A DNA stretch of 64,000 nucleotides from NCBI GenBank assembly GCA_045601345.1, contig JAZRZL010000038.1, positions 1-64,000 of the forward strand. Direction: 5' to 3'. How positions within the stretch are numbered: position 1 is the first letter of the stretch; each line of letters opens with the position of its first letter. This stretch comes from SVMC01 sp045601345 (GTDB lineage Bacteria > Bacillota > Clostridia > Oscillospirales > Oscillospiraceae). Positions 8,024 to 15,476 of the stretch are shown here, piece by piece. The notes beneath the pieces are model-generated. The model had not been told where the DNA came from. It searched no databases and worked only from the letters and a program-made list of their open reading frames with translations. Both the position numbers and the translations under genes were made by a program.

Positions 8024-8898
8024 AACAGACAAGTAAAGCAAGATGGATGCTTATTTTTTCTATGGCTGCTTTCGGCACCATCAGCATTTTCGTCAAGGGT
8101 ATTCCGCTGTCCTCTGCGGAAATCTCTCTCTATCGGGCGATCATTGCGTGTGTTGCGCTGTTTTTCTATCTTCTCCTGACCGGGCGGCTGGGGCAGCTTC
8201 GCGTACTGAAAACGGCAGGATTTCTCCTGTTTTTGTCCGGTGCGGCCATGGGCTTTAACTGGATTCTTTTATTCACTGCCTACCGCTATACCACCGTTGC
8301 CCTGTCCACGCTGGCCTACTATTTCGCGCCTACATTAATTATTCTCGGCTCTGTCTTTTTCTTCCGGGAACGCCTGAGCCTCAGGCAGATTTTATGCTTT
8401 CTGGCCTCCACAGCAGGTCTGGTGCTGATTATCGGTGTCAGCGGTGGAGGAAGCGCAGATTTCATCGGCCTGTTATTCGGCCTCGGCGCGGCACTGCTCT
8501 ATGCTGTCGTGGTACTGCTCAATAAAAAAGCGGGTGATATTGACGGCATTACCCGCACTTGGATTCAGTTTGCTTCTGCCGCGCTGGTGCTTACCCCTTA
8601 TGTGGCACTCACCGGCGGCTTCCATCTGGCATCGCTGAGCGGCAGCGGCTGGTGTAATCTTCTGATTCTGGGTCTGTTCCATACCGGCATTGTGTATGTC
8701 CTCTATTTTACCTCGCTTTCCAATCTGGACGGACAAAATGCCGCAATTCTCAGCTACATCGACCCGGCAGTTTCGGTTCTGGTCTCGGTTTTTTTCCTGC
8801 GGGAACCGATCACATGGCTCCAGCTTCTGGGTGGTGTTATGATCCTTGTCTTTGCCATGCTCAATGAGCTTGCCCCCGCGAAGGAGAAAACGCTGTGA
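8020..8898 (+). CDS. DMT-superfamily (EamA) transporter
   Basis: Start taken as GTG 8020: GAGGAGG lies at 8004-8010, and GTGA overlaps the preceding stop. 292 residues with about ten hydrophobic segments in two EamA halves (about 8-135 and 145-280). The second half contains NAAILSYIDPAVSVLVSVFFLRE, cut here only for description, typical of the family's last helices. It is predicted to export or take up a small metabolite; the substrate is unknown. It is translationally coupled on both sides to pseudouridine synthase genes. Confidence 0.88.
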   Translation: MKQTSKARWMLIFSMAAFGTISIFVKGIPLSSAEISLYRAIIACVALFFYLLLTGRLGQLRVLKTAGFLLFLSGAAMGFNWILLFTAYRYTTVALSTLAYYFAPTLIILGSVFFFRERLSLRQILCFLASTAGLVLIIGVSGGGSADFIGLLFGLGAALLYAVVVLLNKKAGDIDGITRTWIQFASAALVLTPYVALTGGFHLASLSGSGWCNLLILGLFHTGIVYVLYFTSLSNLDGQNAAILSYIDPAVSVLVSVFFLREPITWLQLLGGVMILVFAMLNELAPAKEKTL

Positions 8899-9527
8899 CC
8901 TATGCCATGCTTTATAAGCCCGCAGGCTATGTCTGCGCCAGAAAAGATTTGGAAAGCCCTACGGTCATGGAATTCTTTCCCGCATCCGAAAGGGAAACCC
9001 TCTTTCCGCTTGGCAGACTGGACAAGTACACCGAAGGTTTGCTACTCATGACCGATGACGGCAAGCTGAACTACCGTCTGCTTGATCCGGTGCGCCAAAT
9101 TGAAAAGCGCTATCTTCTCTGGGCTGTCGGAGAGCCGGAGGAAGCCATGTGTCGCGCCATCCGGGAGGGGATGGTGCTGAAAGGACTTCCCGAACCAACA
9201 AAGCCAGCCCGTATTGAAATTTTGAGGCAAGGAAAAATTTCCGATATAGCGCCGCAGGTCTTCCCCATTCGCAGGGCGCTTTTGGAGGAAAATCCTTCTT
9301 TGCCCGTCTTTTGCGCCCATCTCTGGCTCACAGAGGGAAAGCGCCATCAGGTCAAGCGGATGCTGGAGGCCACAGGACATCTGGTGGTTGCCCTGAGGCG
9401 GGAAGCCTTTGCCGGTCTGGAGCTTGATTCCACGCTTTCTCCCGGACAATTTCGCCCACTGCATGAAAATGAAATTGCCGCGCTTCGTGCGCTTGCTGAT
9501 TGCAAGGGCTGCTTCACAATATCGTGA
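8895..9527 (+). CDS. RsuA-family pseudouridine synthase
   Basis: 210 residues from GTG 8895, which overlaps the transporter stop by 4 nt and follows AAGGAG at 8881. GRLDKYTEGLLLMTDDG carries the catalytic Asp. EGKRHQVKRML is the RsuA/RluE/RluF-type second block. It lacks the N-terminal S4 RNA-binding domain found in RsuA itself, as in RluE-type enzymes. Likely modifies 16S or 23S rRNA. Last gene of the three-gene run. Confidence 0.88.
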   Translation: MTYAMLYKPAGYVCARKDLESPTVMEFFPASERETLFPLGRLDKYTEGLLLMTDDGKLNYRLLDPVRQIEKRYLLWAVGEPEEAMCRAIREGMVLKGLPEPTKPARIEILRQGKISDIAPQVFPIRRALLEENPSLPVFCAHLWLTEGKRHQVKRMLEATGHLVVALRREAFAGLELDSTLSPGQFRPLHENEIAALRALADCKGCFTIS

Positions 9528-9541
9528 GGCAGCCCTTGTTT
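9502..9541. terminator. bidirectional hairpin between convergent genes
   Basis: GCAAGGGCTGC pairs with GCAGCCCTTG around a 17-nt loop. It overlaps the last codons of the RsuA-like gene and ends just before the blaR1-like stop at 9545. T-tracts are short. Confidence 0.5.
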
Positions 9542-9544
9542 CCA

Positions 9545-11134
9545 TTATTCACGATAGTATGCACCGATGATCGTTTCGCCCCGGACAAGGAAGGCAATCG
9601 GCCCAAGTAACGGATCCTCCGTTGTCTCGAAAACAACGTTACAGTAATCCCCGCTGCCGGGGTTCGGGGCAATCGGTGCATAGCACTGCGCATCCGGCGG
9701 CACATCAAGGGTATGGATTTGCGGGGTATCCCAGTTGGTGATGGTATTGCACGTCTGTACACTGAAGTTTTCCACAAGATAGTTTCTGCACAGCTCTGCC
9801 ACATCCGGCTGACTTTCGGATGGAGTTTCATAACGGTCAATCAGCGCTTTCAGGATGGCAGCTTCTGTTTTGCTCAACTCCCGCCCATAGCAGAAATAGG
9901 ATGCCTCGGTATTTTCAACAACATCTACAAAAGAAAGCTTATCCGACAGTACAAAGCAAGTTTGCCCACGGATCAATGTGTATGTACTGGGGGTTGCCAG
10001 ACTGTCCGGGGTTTTTTCCTTCATTTCCTCAATATCAAAGATATCTTCCAGTACAGAAGTATCCTCATCCAGAATCGGATAGTCTGTAACCACTCCATCG
10101 CGGTAAACTTTCAGCACAAATGTCTGTGCCTCCACATCGTTCTGTGCTGCGCTGGGTATAGCGGTTGGTGGCATCTCTTCAAAAGGAACCTGCGTTGTAG
10201 ATACTTGCGGTTTGCTCGTCATAAAGAACAAGACCAGCGCCACACCGCCAAGCACAGCCGCAAGTAAAACCCAAATCGTTGGCCGCCGATAGGACAGAAC
10301 TGCCTTGACGCGCTGCTTGATGGAGGTTTCGCCAAAGGCAAGCGGCGTAATGGCAAAGTGGTTTGTGCTGCAATTGAGGAGCGCCTGCGAATAATCTGCC
10401 CGCTGTGCAGCCGCCATATTGCGGATTACCGTCTCGTCACACGCCAGCTCCAGATCCCGACAAAATAGCCAGTAAGCTACCCAGCAAAGCGGATGGAACC
10501 AGAAGATACTGCGCAGGATAAAGCCCAACAGCTTCCACCATGGATCGCCGTGCCGCAGATGTGCCAATTCATGCTGCACCACTGCGCCGAAGCACCCATC
10601 CGGCAGTCTGCCCGGTATATAAATTCTCGGTTTCCACAGCCCAAAAATGAACGGAGAAGCAATCTCATCACAGCGCCAAATATTGCCACCCACCGAAATC
10701 GACGCACGAACACGCCGTTTCAGCTTGCGTACACTGATACCGGCAGCGGCAAAAAATACTGCCACGCCAAGAAGCCAGAGAAATGCCGCAATTGGAAGAA
10801 TGATCTGCAAAGGATTCACGCTATCGCCCACCGATGGGGCAAAGGTTGCATAAATCAAGGGATTCATAGAAGAATCTACCGCCCGAATGCCGGTCTGCAC
10901 CGCCGGTTCTGCCTGCATGGCGATGTCAGCAGGAATCGGCGCGGCAGTTGGCAGCAGACTCAGTGCAGAGGAAATCGAAAATGGGCAGATGAGGCGCAAT
11001 GCCGCAAACGCCCATAAGGCACATACCATTCGCCTTGGCGCACGGCGAAGCAGTACCCGCAGGAGGAGAATGCCGAGAATTACCCACGAGGCAGCGTACG
11101 CCTGATTCAAAATCGTCAGAAACAGCCGCTCCAT
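9545..11134 (-). CDS. BlaR1/MecR1-like M56 membrane metalloprotease
   Basis: 529 residues, ATG 11134. N-terminal helices (about 16-30, 36-54, 109-131) precede the M56 zinc-protease motif HELAH (His188, Glu189, His192) and a later LACDE, where the Glu would be the third ligand. A further helix lies at about 281-307. The about 220-residue extracellular part lacks a penicillin-binding domain and is unrecognised, so the signal is probably not a beta-lactam. BlaR1 proteins cleave or trigger inactivation of a BlaI repressor; here no intact blaI is present, only a 3' scar and operator-like dyads (see those entries). Confidence 0.88.
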   Translation of the reverse strand: MERLFLTILNQAYAASWVILGILLLRVLLRRAPRRMVCALWAFAALRLICPFSISSALSLLPTAAPIPADIAMQAEPAVQTGIRAVDSSMNPLIYATFAPSVGDSVNPLQIILPIAAFLWLLGVAVFFAAAGISVRKLKRRVRASISVGGNIWRCDEIASPFIFGLWKPRIYIPGRLPDGCFGAVVQHELAHLRHGDPWWKLLGFILRSIFWFHPLCWVAYWLFCRDLELACDETVIRNMAAAQRADYSQALLNCSTNHFAITPLAFGETSIKQRVKAVLSYRRPTIWVLLAAVLGGVALVLFFMTSKPQVSTTQVPFEEMPPTAIPSAAQNDVEAQTFVLKVYRDGVVTDYPILDEDTSVLEDIFDIEEMKEKTPDSLATPSTYTLIRGQTCFVLSDKLSFVDVVENTEASYFCYGRELSKTEAAILKALIDRYETPSESQPDVAELCRNYLVENFSVQTCNTITNWDTPQIHTLDVPPDAQCYAPIAPNPGSGDYCNVVFETTEDPLLGPIAFLVRGETIIGAYYRE

Positions 11135-11137
11135 CCT

Positions 11138-11215
11138 ATTTCACCTCCGCACGGTATGAATCAATCATATCCTGAATTTCCATATCCTGAATTTCCTTCT
11201 TTCTTTTGCAATAGG
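11138..11215 (-). pseudogene. blaI remnant (3' end only)
   Basis: The minus strand directly upstream of the M56 gene has an open stretch ending EIQDMIDSYRAEVK, with its TAG one base before the M56 ATG. That is the spacing expected of a blaI-blaR1 pair, and the charged helix resembles a BlaI C-terminus. Upstream there is only a stop and the operator region; the DNA-binding body is missing. A tandem duplication of CATATCCTGAATTTC (starting at 11167 and 11181) lies in the fragment. Interpretation as a deletion scar is inference. Confidence 0.45.
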
Positions 11216-11255
11216 TTTATTGTAATAAACCTATTTAGAGTTTATCACAATAAAC
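11215..11255 (-). promoter_or_regulatory. tandem BlaI-type operator dyads
   Basis: GTTTATTGTAATAAAC (11215-11230) and GTTTATCACAATAAAC (11240-11255) are two matching 16-bp dyads spaced 25 bp centre to centre. One overlaps the -10 of the M56-gene promoter. This is the arrangement used by BlaI/MecI-type winged-helix repressors. Confidence 0.6.
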
Positions 11256-11267
11256 TTCATTTGTCAA
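11239..11267 (-). promoter_or_regulatory. promoter of the blaR1-like gene
   Basis: On the minus strand TTGACA (11262-11267), 17 nt, then TAAACT (11239-11244). The -10 lies inside the upstream operator dyad, so repressor binding would block it. Confidence 0.65.
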
Positions 11268-11305
11268 GAAAAAAGACCGCCTCTTTTTTGAGACGGTCTC
11301 AGCAA
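11265..11305 (-). terminator. terminator of the rpsF-ssb-rpsR operon
   Basis: Minus strand: GAGACCGTCTC, loop AAAAAA, GAGGCGGTC then a run of six T. It lies 10-45 nt after the rpsR stop. Confidence 0.85.
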
Positions 11306-11314
11306 AATTTTGGC

Positions 11315-11548
11315 TTAGTCTGCGACGTAGGGCAGCAGAGCGATCTGACGGGCGCGCTTGATGGCGACAGTCAGCTGGCGCTGATGGGCTGCGCAGGTAC
11401 CGGTGGTACGGCGGGGCAGAATCTTGCCGCGCTCGGACAGGTAGCGGCGGAGCTTGGCAGTGTCCTTATAGTCGATGTGGGCAATCTTGTCCACGCAGAA
11501 GCTGCAAACCTTCTTGCGCTTATGCGGACGAGGTCTATCGTTAGCCAT
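11315..11548 (-). CDS. rpsR: 30S ribosomal protein S18
   Basis: 77 residues from ATG 11548, with GGAGGAA just upstream; the ORF could be extended by 6 residues but S18 alignments favour MANDRPRPHKRKK. It carries the typical Cys pair KVCSFC and the conserved DYKD, LRRYLSERGKILPRR and AIKRARQIALLPYV blocks. Binds S6 in the 30S platform. Last gene of rpsF-ssb-rpsR. Confidence 0.97.
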   Translation of the reverse strand: MANDRPRPHKRKKVCSFCVDKIAHIDYKDTAKLRRYLSERGKILPRRTTGTCAAHQRQLTVAIKRARQIALLPYVAD

Positions 11549-11598
11549 GAGTGGTTCCTCCTTCATTCAAGTATCGTGAAAAGTTCATATTTTAAAAA

Positions 11599-12102
11599 TT
11601 AGAAGGGAAGATGCCCGTCATCCTCTTCCAGCATGGAAAAGTCACTGACGGCAGCGGGAGCAGCGGGTGCGCTGTAGCCGCCATAGGGAGCAGCCGGCGC
11701 ACTGTAGCCGCCATAGGGGGCAGCAGGAGCAGCCGGTGCATAGGTGGGAGCGCCGTAGCTTTCGCCGGGAGCGCTATCACGCTTGGGTTCGCCGAAATAC
11801 ATACTCTCGACAACAACCTCAGCACTTCTTCTTTTATTCCCTTCTTTGTCGATCCAGGGACGAATCTGGAGACGACCGGATACCACAGCCATGCGACCCT
11901 TTGCGAAGTACTTGTTCACGAATTCGGCAGTATTTCGCCATGCCACACAGTCGATGAAATCCGTTTCTTTTTCGCCGCTTTCCGTCTTGCCGAAATCACG
12001 GTCAACGGCCAGCGTGAAAGATGCAACCGCGAGGCCGCTGCCGGTGCGGCGCAGCTCCGGATCCCGGGTAAGACGACCCATCAGAACAATATGGTTCAGC
12101 AT
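11599..12102 (-). CDS. ssb: single-stranded DNA-binding protein
   Basis: 167 residues. The OB-fold (about 1-105) starts with MLNHIVLMGRLTRDPELR and contains FIDCVAWRNTAEFV. A Pro/Ala/Gly/Tyr linker with two YGGYSAPAAP repeats follows. The acidic tip EEDDGHLPF corresponds to the usual DDDIPF partner-binding tail, here with an inserted His. Protects ssDNA and recruits replication and repair enzymes. It lies between rpsF and rpsR, the standard Gram-positive order. Confidence 0.96.
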   Translation of the reverse strand: MLNHIVLMGRLTRDPELRRTGSGLAVASFTLAVDRDFGKTESGEKETDFIDCVAWRNTAEFVNKYFAKGRMAVVSGRLQIRPWIDKEGNKRRSAEVVVESMYFGEPKRDSAPGESYGAPTYAPAAPAAPYGGYSAPAAPYGGYSAPAAPAAVSDFSMLEEDDGHLPF

Positions 12103-12109
12103 GGCTCTC

Positions 12110-12406
12110 TTACTCCTCTACTGCGATAATGATGGAGCGCAGGATGCCTTCTGTGATCTTGAACACACGGTCGAGTTCAGCGGGGAACTCGGGCTTGCAT
12201 TCGCAATTCATCAGGACATAGTAGCCTTCGTTCATATCGTTGATGGGGTATGCGAGTCTGCGCTTGCCCCACTCGTCGATATCGGTCAGGATACCTTCTG
12301 CCTCAACCATTGCCTTGAACTTTTCCACGAGAGCGGTTCTGGGTTCCTCTTCCAGAGTAGCGTCGATGATATAGAGGATCTCATACTTTGCGGAAATCTT
12401 AGCCAT
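12110..12406 (-). CDS. rpsF: 30S ribosomal protein S6
   Basis: 98 residues from ATG 12406. An upstream in-frame GTG (12418) overlaps the AAGGAGGTG ribosome site, so the ATG is preferred. It contains YEILYIIDATLEEE, the conserved DEWGKRRLAYPI and EGYYVLM. First gene of the rpsF-ssb-rpsR operon, 7 nt before ssb. A consensus promoter lies about 80 nt upstream. Confidence 0.97.
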   Translation of the reverse strand: MAKISAKYEILYIIDATLEEEPRTALVEKFKAMVEAEGILTDIDEWGKRRLAYPINDMNEGYYVLMNCECKPEFPAELDRVFKITEGILRSIIIAVEE

Positions 12407-12484
12407 TGTTTTGTGCACCTCCTTATGGACTTTTGGCCGCTGTCTTGCAGTGGCAAGGATTAACCTGCATACACAGGCTAGAAT

Positions 12485-12513
12485 ATACTACCGTATTTTT
12501 TCCAATTTGTCAA
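12485..12513 (-). promoter_or_regulatory. sigma-A promoter of rpsF-ssb-rpsR
   Basis: Minus strand TTGACA (12508-12513), 17 nt, TAGTAT (12485-12490). Confidence 0.75.
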
Positions 12514-12535
12514 CAAAAAGTTTGTATTTTCTTTA

Positions 12536-12695
12536 GGGCATCTCTATTTATTCTGCGTGAGGCGAGCTGCGAGGGATTTTTCTGTCAGATTCAATAAAAA
12601 TCGCAGAGAATACTTGACGTATTTTCGAGATTTTTATTAAATCTGACGGAAATAAGACCCGCAGATTCGCCCGCGAAGAATAATTAGAGGTGCCC
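12536..12695. repeat. Rep-A copy 1 (MITE-like)
   Basis: 160 bp, ends GGGCATCTCTA and TAGAGGTGCCC (inverted), flanked by TTTA on both sides (12532-12535, 12696-12699) as a likely target duplication. The neighbouring gene's stop codon sits in the right TTTA. Nearly identical to 33898-34057 and 37749-37908, diverged from 35982-36143. It has no transposase gene of its own, so it would need one supplied in trans. Confidence 0.85.
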
Positions 12696-12696
12696 T

Positions 12697-13197
12697 TTAT
12701 TTTTGCCCGATCCTGCGGAGCCGTTTCAAAAGGAACTGGGCACACAGCCCGGTGAACAGGCCTGCAAGCATACCGGTCGCGGCAAGCACCGGGAAATACA
12801 CAAAAATAGAGGGTGTGCCGGTGATGAGCATGGCGGCAAGCACCTGACCCAGATTATGCGCAAGGCCGCCGAGCACGCTGCAAACCCAGATTTGCTTTTC
12901 CGTAACAAGCCTTTTTAAGCTGCACATCAGTCCCCAGCTAAGAAGACCACCCGCCAGAGAATAGATAATGGCCGTTACCCGCCCGGAGAACAGGCAGCCC
13001 AGAATCACCCGGCAAAAAAGTACCCCCAGCGCGCTCCAAGGGTCATAGGCAAAGACACAGTAGAGCGTGATGATATTGCTCAATCCCAGCTTCACGCCCG
13101 GAATCGGAACGGGGGACGGGATTTGCAGCTCCACAAGAAAAATCGTCAATGCAATCGCCGTCAAAAGTGCAAGTCTGGTCAAATGTTTTGTCTTCAT
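12697..13197 (-). CDS. Gx transporter / heptaprenyl diphosphate synthase component I-like protein
   Basis: 166 residues with five to six hydrophobic segments. The motif PGVKLGLSNIITLY near residue 33 is the signature of the PF07456 family, annotated as Gx transporter or HepS component I. The small integral-membrane form resembles ECF-type S components. Start taken as ATG 13197 (a TTG lies two codons upstream); no good ribosome site is seen, because a repeat sits immediately upstream. Its stop codon lies in the Rep-A target duplication. Substrate not known. Confidence 0.8.
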   Translation of the reverse strand: MKTKHLTRLALLTAIALTIFLVELQIPSPVPIPGVKLGLSNIITLYCVFAYDPWSALGVLFCRVILGCLFSGRVTAIIYSLAGGLLSWGLMCSLKRLVTEKQIWVCSVLGGLAHNLGQVLAAMLITGTPSIFVYFPVLAATGMLAGLFTGLCAQFLLKRLRRIGQK

Positions 13198-13201
13198 GTG
13201 C

Positions 13202-13545
13202 AATGTGACAAGAGGACGGTTCGCAATGGCAGTAAGTTAACAGCCCTTGCCTTCCCCTCTGGGGAAGGTGCCGCCCGCAGGCGGCGGATGAGGTTGGCCT
13301 CCTAAGACGGAGCGCTTTCTATGTTAGGAAGGTTTTCTGTTTTAGCAGTGCATCTAACGACCTCTTCAGTCTCGCTTCGCTCGACAGCTTCCCCAAAGGG
13401 GAAGCCATAGCGCGGGCTATGTTAGGAAGGTTTCCGCAGTTGCTTACTTACCGCCATTGGGGATGGTTCTCCTGTCCCCTCGTTTATCGTAATTTCTTGT
13501 TTTTTCATGCGTGGACAAGGGGACAGAACATCCCCTTGTCACATT
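13202..13545. repeat. Rep-C copy 2 (long form)
   Basis: Fills the gap between queT and the Gx transporter gene. Outer inverted ends are AATGTGACAAG and CTTGTCACATT. Inside are nested hairpins CCTTCCCC-tct-GGGGAAGG, GCCGCCCGCAGGCGGC and GCTTCCCC-aaa-GGGGAAGC, flanked by an inverted CAATGGC-GTAAGT pair. The core matches 5973-6130 and the IS-split copy at 39857-41632; the outer ends differ. The right arm includes the queT stop codon. Confidence 0.75.
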
Positions 13546-14024
13546 AGATCCTGCTTGCGGAGGAAAATCAGCAGCGGCAGACCCAGAAGGTAGCAAACTG
13601 CCGCTTCTCCTGCGCCAACCTGCAAAGCAAATAGGCCAAAGCTCCTCCAAAAAGCCTTCGGCGCACAGACCCAGGCAAGCATTGCGCCAACAATGACGCT
13701 ATTGCAGATGATCGGGGGCAAAGGGGCAAGGAAGCTTTTCTTACATCGGCTGGTAAGAATCCCTGCGATCAGGGTGGCCAGTGTACCGACAATCACATCT
13801 AAAGCAGATACGGTAGAGAATAAATTGGCCAGCAGACACCCCAGTGTTACGCCCCACACCAGCCACGGTGCAAAAAAAGGCAGCACACACAGCGCCTCAG
13901 CTAGCCGAAACTGCACCGGCCCATAGGACAGGGCAGCGGTAGAGATGGTCAGCACCGCATAGAGACAGGCAACAATGCCGCAGACTGTGAGGCGGTGTAC
14001 CGAAAGCTTCCAGTCATTTTTCAT
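13539..14024 (-). CDS. queT: QueT-family queuosine precursor transporter
   Basis: 161 residues, ATG 14024 with GGAG 10 nt upstream. About six membrane segments. The block ALSYGPVQFRLAEALCVLPFF near residue 31 is the QueT (PF06177) signature; these are ECF S components for preQ1/preQ0 or related bases. A candidate preQ1-I riboswitch sits directly before the start (14033-14080), which supports the substrate. It lies downstream of spoIIID with a 24-nt gap. Confidence 0.9.
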   Translation of the reverse strand: MKNDWKLSVHRLTVCGIVACLYAVLTISTAALSYGPVQFRLAEALCVLPFFAPWLVWGVTLGCLLANLFSTVSALDVIVGTLATLIAGILTSRCKKSFLAPLPPIICNSVIVGAMLAWVCAPKAFWRSFGLFALQVGAGEAAVCYLLGLPLLIFLRKQDLM

Positions 14025-14032
14025 TGGTAGAA

Positions 14033-14080
14033 CACTCCATAGTTTTGTTTATCGACAGGATGGTTTCGAACTGTCGGCAG
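14033..14080 (-). ncRNA. candidate preQ1-I riboswitch
   Basis: On the minus strand: stem CGACAG, loop TTCGAAACCATC, stem CTGTCG, then an A-rich tail ATAAACAAAACTATGGAG. The loop's CCAT can pair with ATGG in the tail (a pseudoknot), and the tail runs into the GGAG ribosome site of queT. This matches the layout of translational preQ1-I riboswitches such as the Thermoanaerobacter tengcongensis one. Unusually, the stem and loop are the last codons of spoIIID. Identification is by eye; the gene context makes it likely. Confidence 0.6.
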
Positions 14081-14363
14081 AAACAGCATTATTATAATCG
14101 CAAGCCAGAGATGCGTCAAGAGCCTGCTTTCTGCTCTCCCATTTTCGTTTTGTGGCTTCGCCGCCCCGAAGGTGACGCTGGGCTTTGTTTTCCTGTAAGA
14201 TTTCCTGTGCCTGACGGTAGAGCGCAGGATGATGCGCTCGCAGACGATCGGAAATATCCTTATGTACTGTGGATTTGCTGATGCCGAATTTTTTTGCGGC
14301 TGCACGGCAGGTGGCTCGATTTTCGATGATGTATTCTGCCAGCAAACAGGCGCGTTCCTCCAT
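14049..14363 (-). CDS. spoIIID: sporulation transcription regulator SpoIIID
   Basis: 104 residues. Start ATG 14363 (MEERACLLAEYI) fits the family length; the ORF extends 10 residues further upstream without support. A helix-turn-helix with KKFGISKSTVHKDISDRL and the conserved RHLRGGEATKRK block identify SpoIIID, which controls the mother-cell programme after sigma-E. It has an extended C-tail (after about residue 80), and its final codons overlap the queT riboswitch. A sigma-E-like promoter lies at 14409-14437. Confidence 0.95.
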   Translation of the reverse strand: MEERACLLAEYIIENRATCRAAAKKFGISKSTVHKDISDRLRAHHPALYRQAQEILQENKAQRHLRGGEATKRKWESRKQALDASLACDYNNAVSADSSKPSCR

Positions 14364-14408
14364 GTTGGTTCTCAAGAGCACCACTCCCAGCACAATGATC
14401 CTTGCTTG

Positions 14409-14437
14409 AGACTATGCACTTTCAAGAAAGGTTATGC
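14409..14437 (-). promoter_or_regulatory. candidate sigma-E promoter for spoIIID
   Basis: Minus strand GCATAAC (14431-14437), 14-nt spacer, CATAGTCT (14409-14416). Compare the sigma-E consensus KMATATT-N14-CATACAHT: 5 of 7 and 6 of 8 matches with exact spacing. spoIIID is a known sigma-E target in Bacillus. Confidence 0.4.
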
Positions 14438-14500
14438 CACAGCACGGGGAAACCAACACGGGACGGGTCTATGTTGCAGCCCTGCTCGGTCTTGCGTCGG

Positions 14501-15469
14501 TCATTCGCTTTTTCTCAAATCATTGCCCAAAAACTGCATGAGGGGGTACATACCCAGCACACGGGAGGCGATGGCGGGGGAGTATTTTGTGCCGAGGGCA
14601 TCGCGGGTGAGGTTGGTGGAGATGATGGTGGAGAGATTTTCCATCATGCGGGTATTGACAACGGTATAGAGAGAGGCCATAGAGAGCTGGGTACTCATTT
14701 CGCTGCCGCGTTCGTCAATAATCAGCAGATCGCATTTTAGATATTTGTCAGTGCGGCTCGTATCGCCGGGGTCTCCGAATTTGGCGGCTTCAAAGTCAGC
14801 AAATATTTTGATGGAGGTTTCGTAGACTACGCTGTAGCCCCGGTCGGCAACGGTGCGGGCAATGCAGGCAGAGAGAAAGGTTTTGCCGAGGCCGGGTTTC
14901 CCGGAGAAGAGCATATTGCCGCTGTCCGGGGTAAACTGCGTAGCATAGCGCTGGCAGCGGACAAGGATCAGGCGCATCATCTGTCGGGCGCTACATCCGT
15001 ATTCTTCAATATAATTGTCGGGATAAACATCCAGACGGAACTGGTCAAAACGGGCATTGGCAGAGGATAGGAGGCTGGTCAGCTCCTTTTTCTGCTCCTG
15101 ACGGCACAGCTCGGATAGACATTCACACATCTGCGAGCCAATATAGCCGCTGCCGCCGCAGAAATTGCACACGGGGCCGCCGTCCAGATAGCCTTCTTCC
15201 AGCTGGTCAACATAATATTGGCGCTCTTTTTGCAGGGAGAGATTTTCTTTCCGCAGTCTGTCAATGGTGGGAAGTGGGTCTTCTCCCCGACGGAAGCTGG
15301 CGGCTACGGCCTGCGCAACGGTGGTGCTGAGCTGGCGGTCAATTTCCTGCAAGCGCGGGAAACGGGTATAGGCCAGCGACAGATGTTGGGTATTTTCTGC
15401 CTCGCGTTCGGCTCTGGCCTGTGCAAGGCGCTGACGCGCCCGGGAGAGGACGGCTTCTGAATATGCCAT
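14501..15469 (-). CDS. DnaC/DnaI-like helicase-loader ATPase
   Basis: 322 residues. N-terminal helical region (1-95), then a zinc-ribbon-like cluster (CNFCGGSGY..MCEC, about 101-116) and an AAA+ domain with Walker A GKPGLGKT (about 187-194) and Walker B LLIIDERGSE (about 249). It is the DnaI-type loader of the replicative helicase, often labelled primosomal protein DnaI or ATP-binding protein. The preceding gene is dnaD-like, 7 nt away, consistent with a replication initiation/restart pair. Confidence 0.9.
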   Translation of the reverse strand: MAYSEAVLSRARQRLAQARAEREAENTQHLSLAYTRFPRLQEIDRQLSTTVAQAVAASFRRGEDPLPTIDRLRKENLSLQKERQYYVDQLEEGYLDGGPVCNFCGGSGYIGSQMCECLSELCRQEQKKELTSLLSSANARFDQFRLDVYPDNYIEEYGCSARQMMRLILVRCQRYATQFTPDSGNMLFSGKPGLGKTFLSACIARTVADRGYSVVYETSIKIFADFEAAKFGDPGDTSRTDKYLKCDLLIIDERGSEMSTQLSMASLYTVVNTRMMENLSTIISTNLTRDALGTKYSPAIASRVLGMYPLMQFLGNDLRKSE

Positions 15470-15476
15470 GGCTTAT

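Noticed and set aside
9545..11134. Beta-lactam sensor and resistance locus
   Set aside because: The extracellular part lacks a penicillin-binding domain and no beta-lactamase is nearby; only the M56 protease part is supported.
12548..12745. 65-codon frame inside Rep-A, repeated at 37761-37952
   Set aside because: The frame recurs only because the repeat recurs; it extends into unrelated flanks and has no ribosome site.
13202..13545. CRISPR-like array in the GC-rich repeat region
   Set aside because: The repeats are inverted hairpins of different sequence, not regularly spaced direct repeats; no cas genes.
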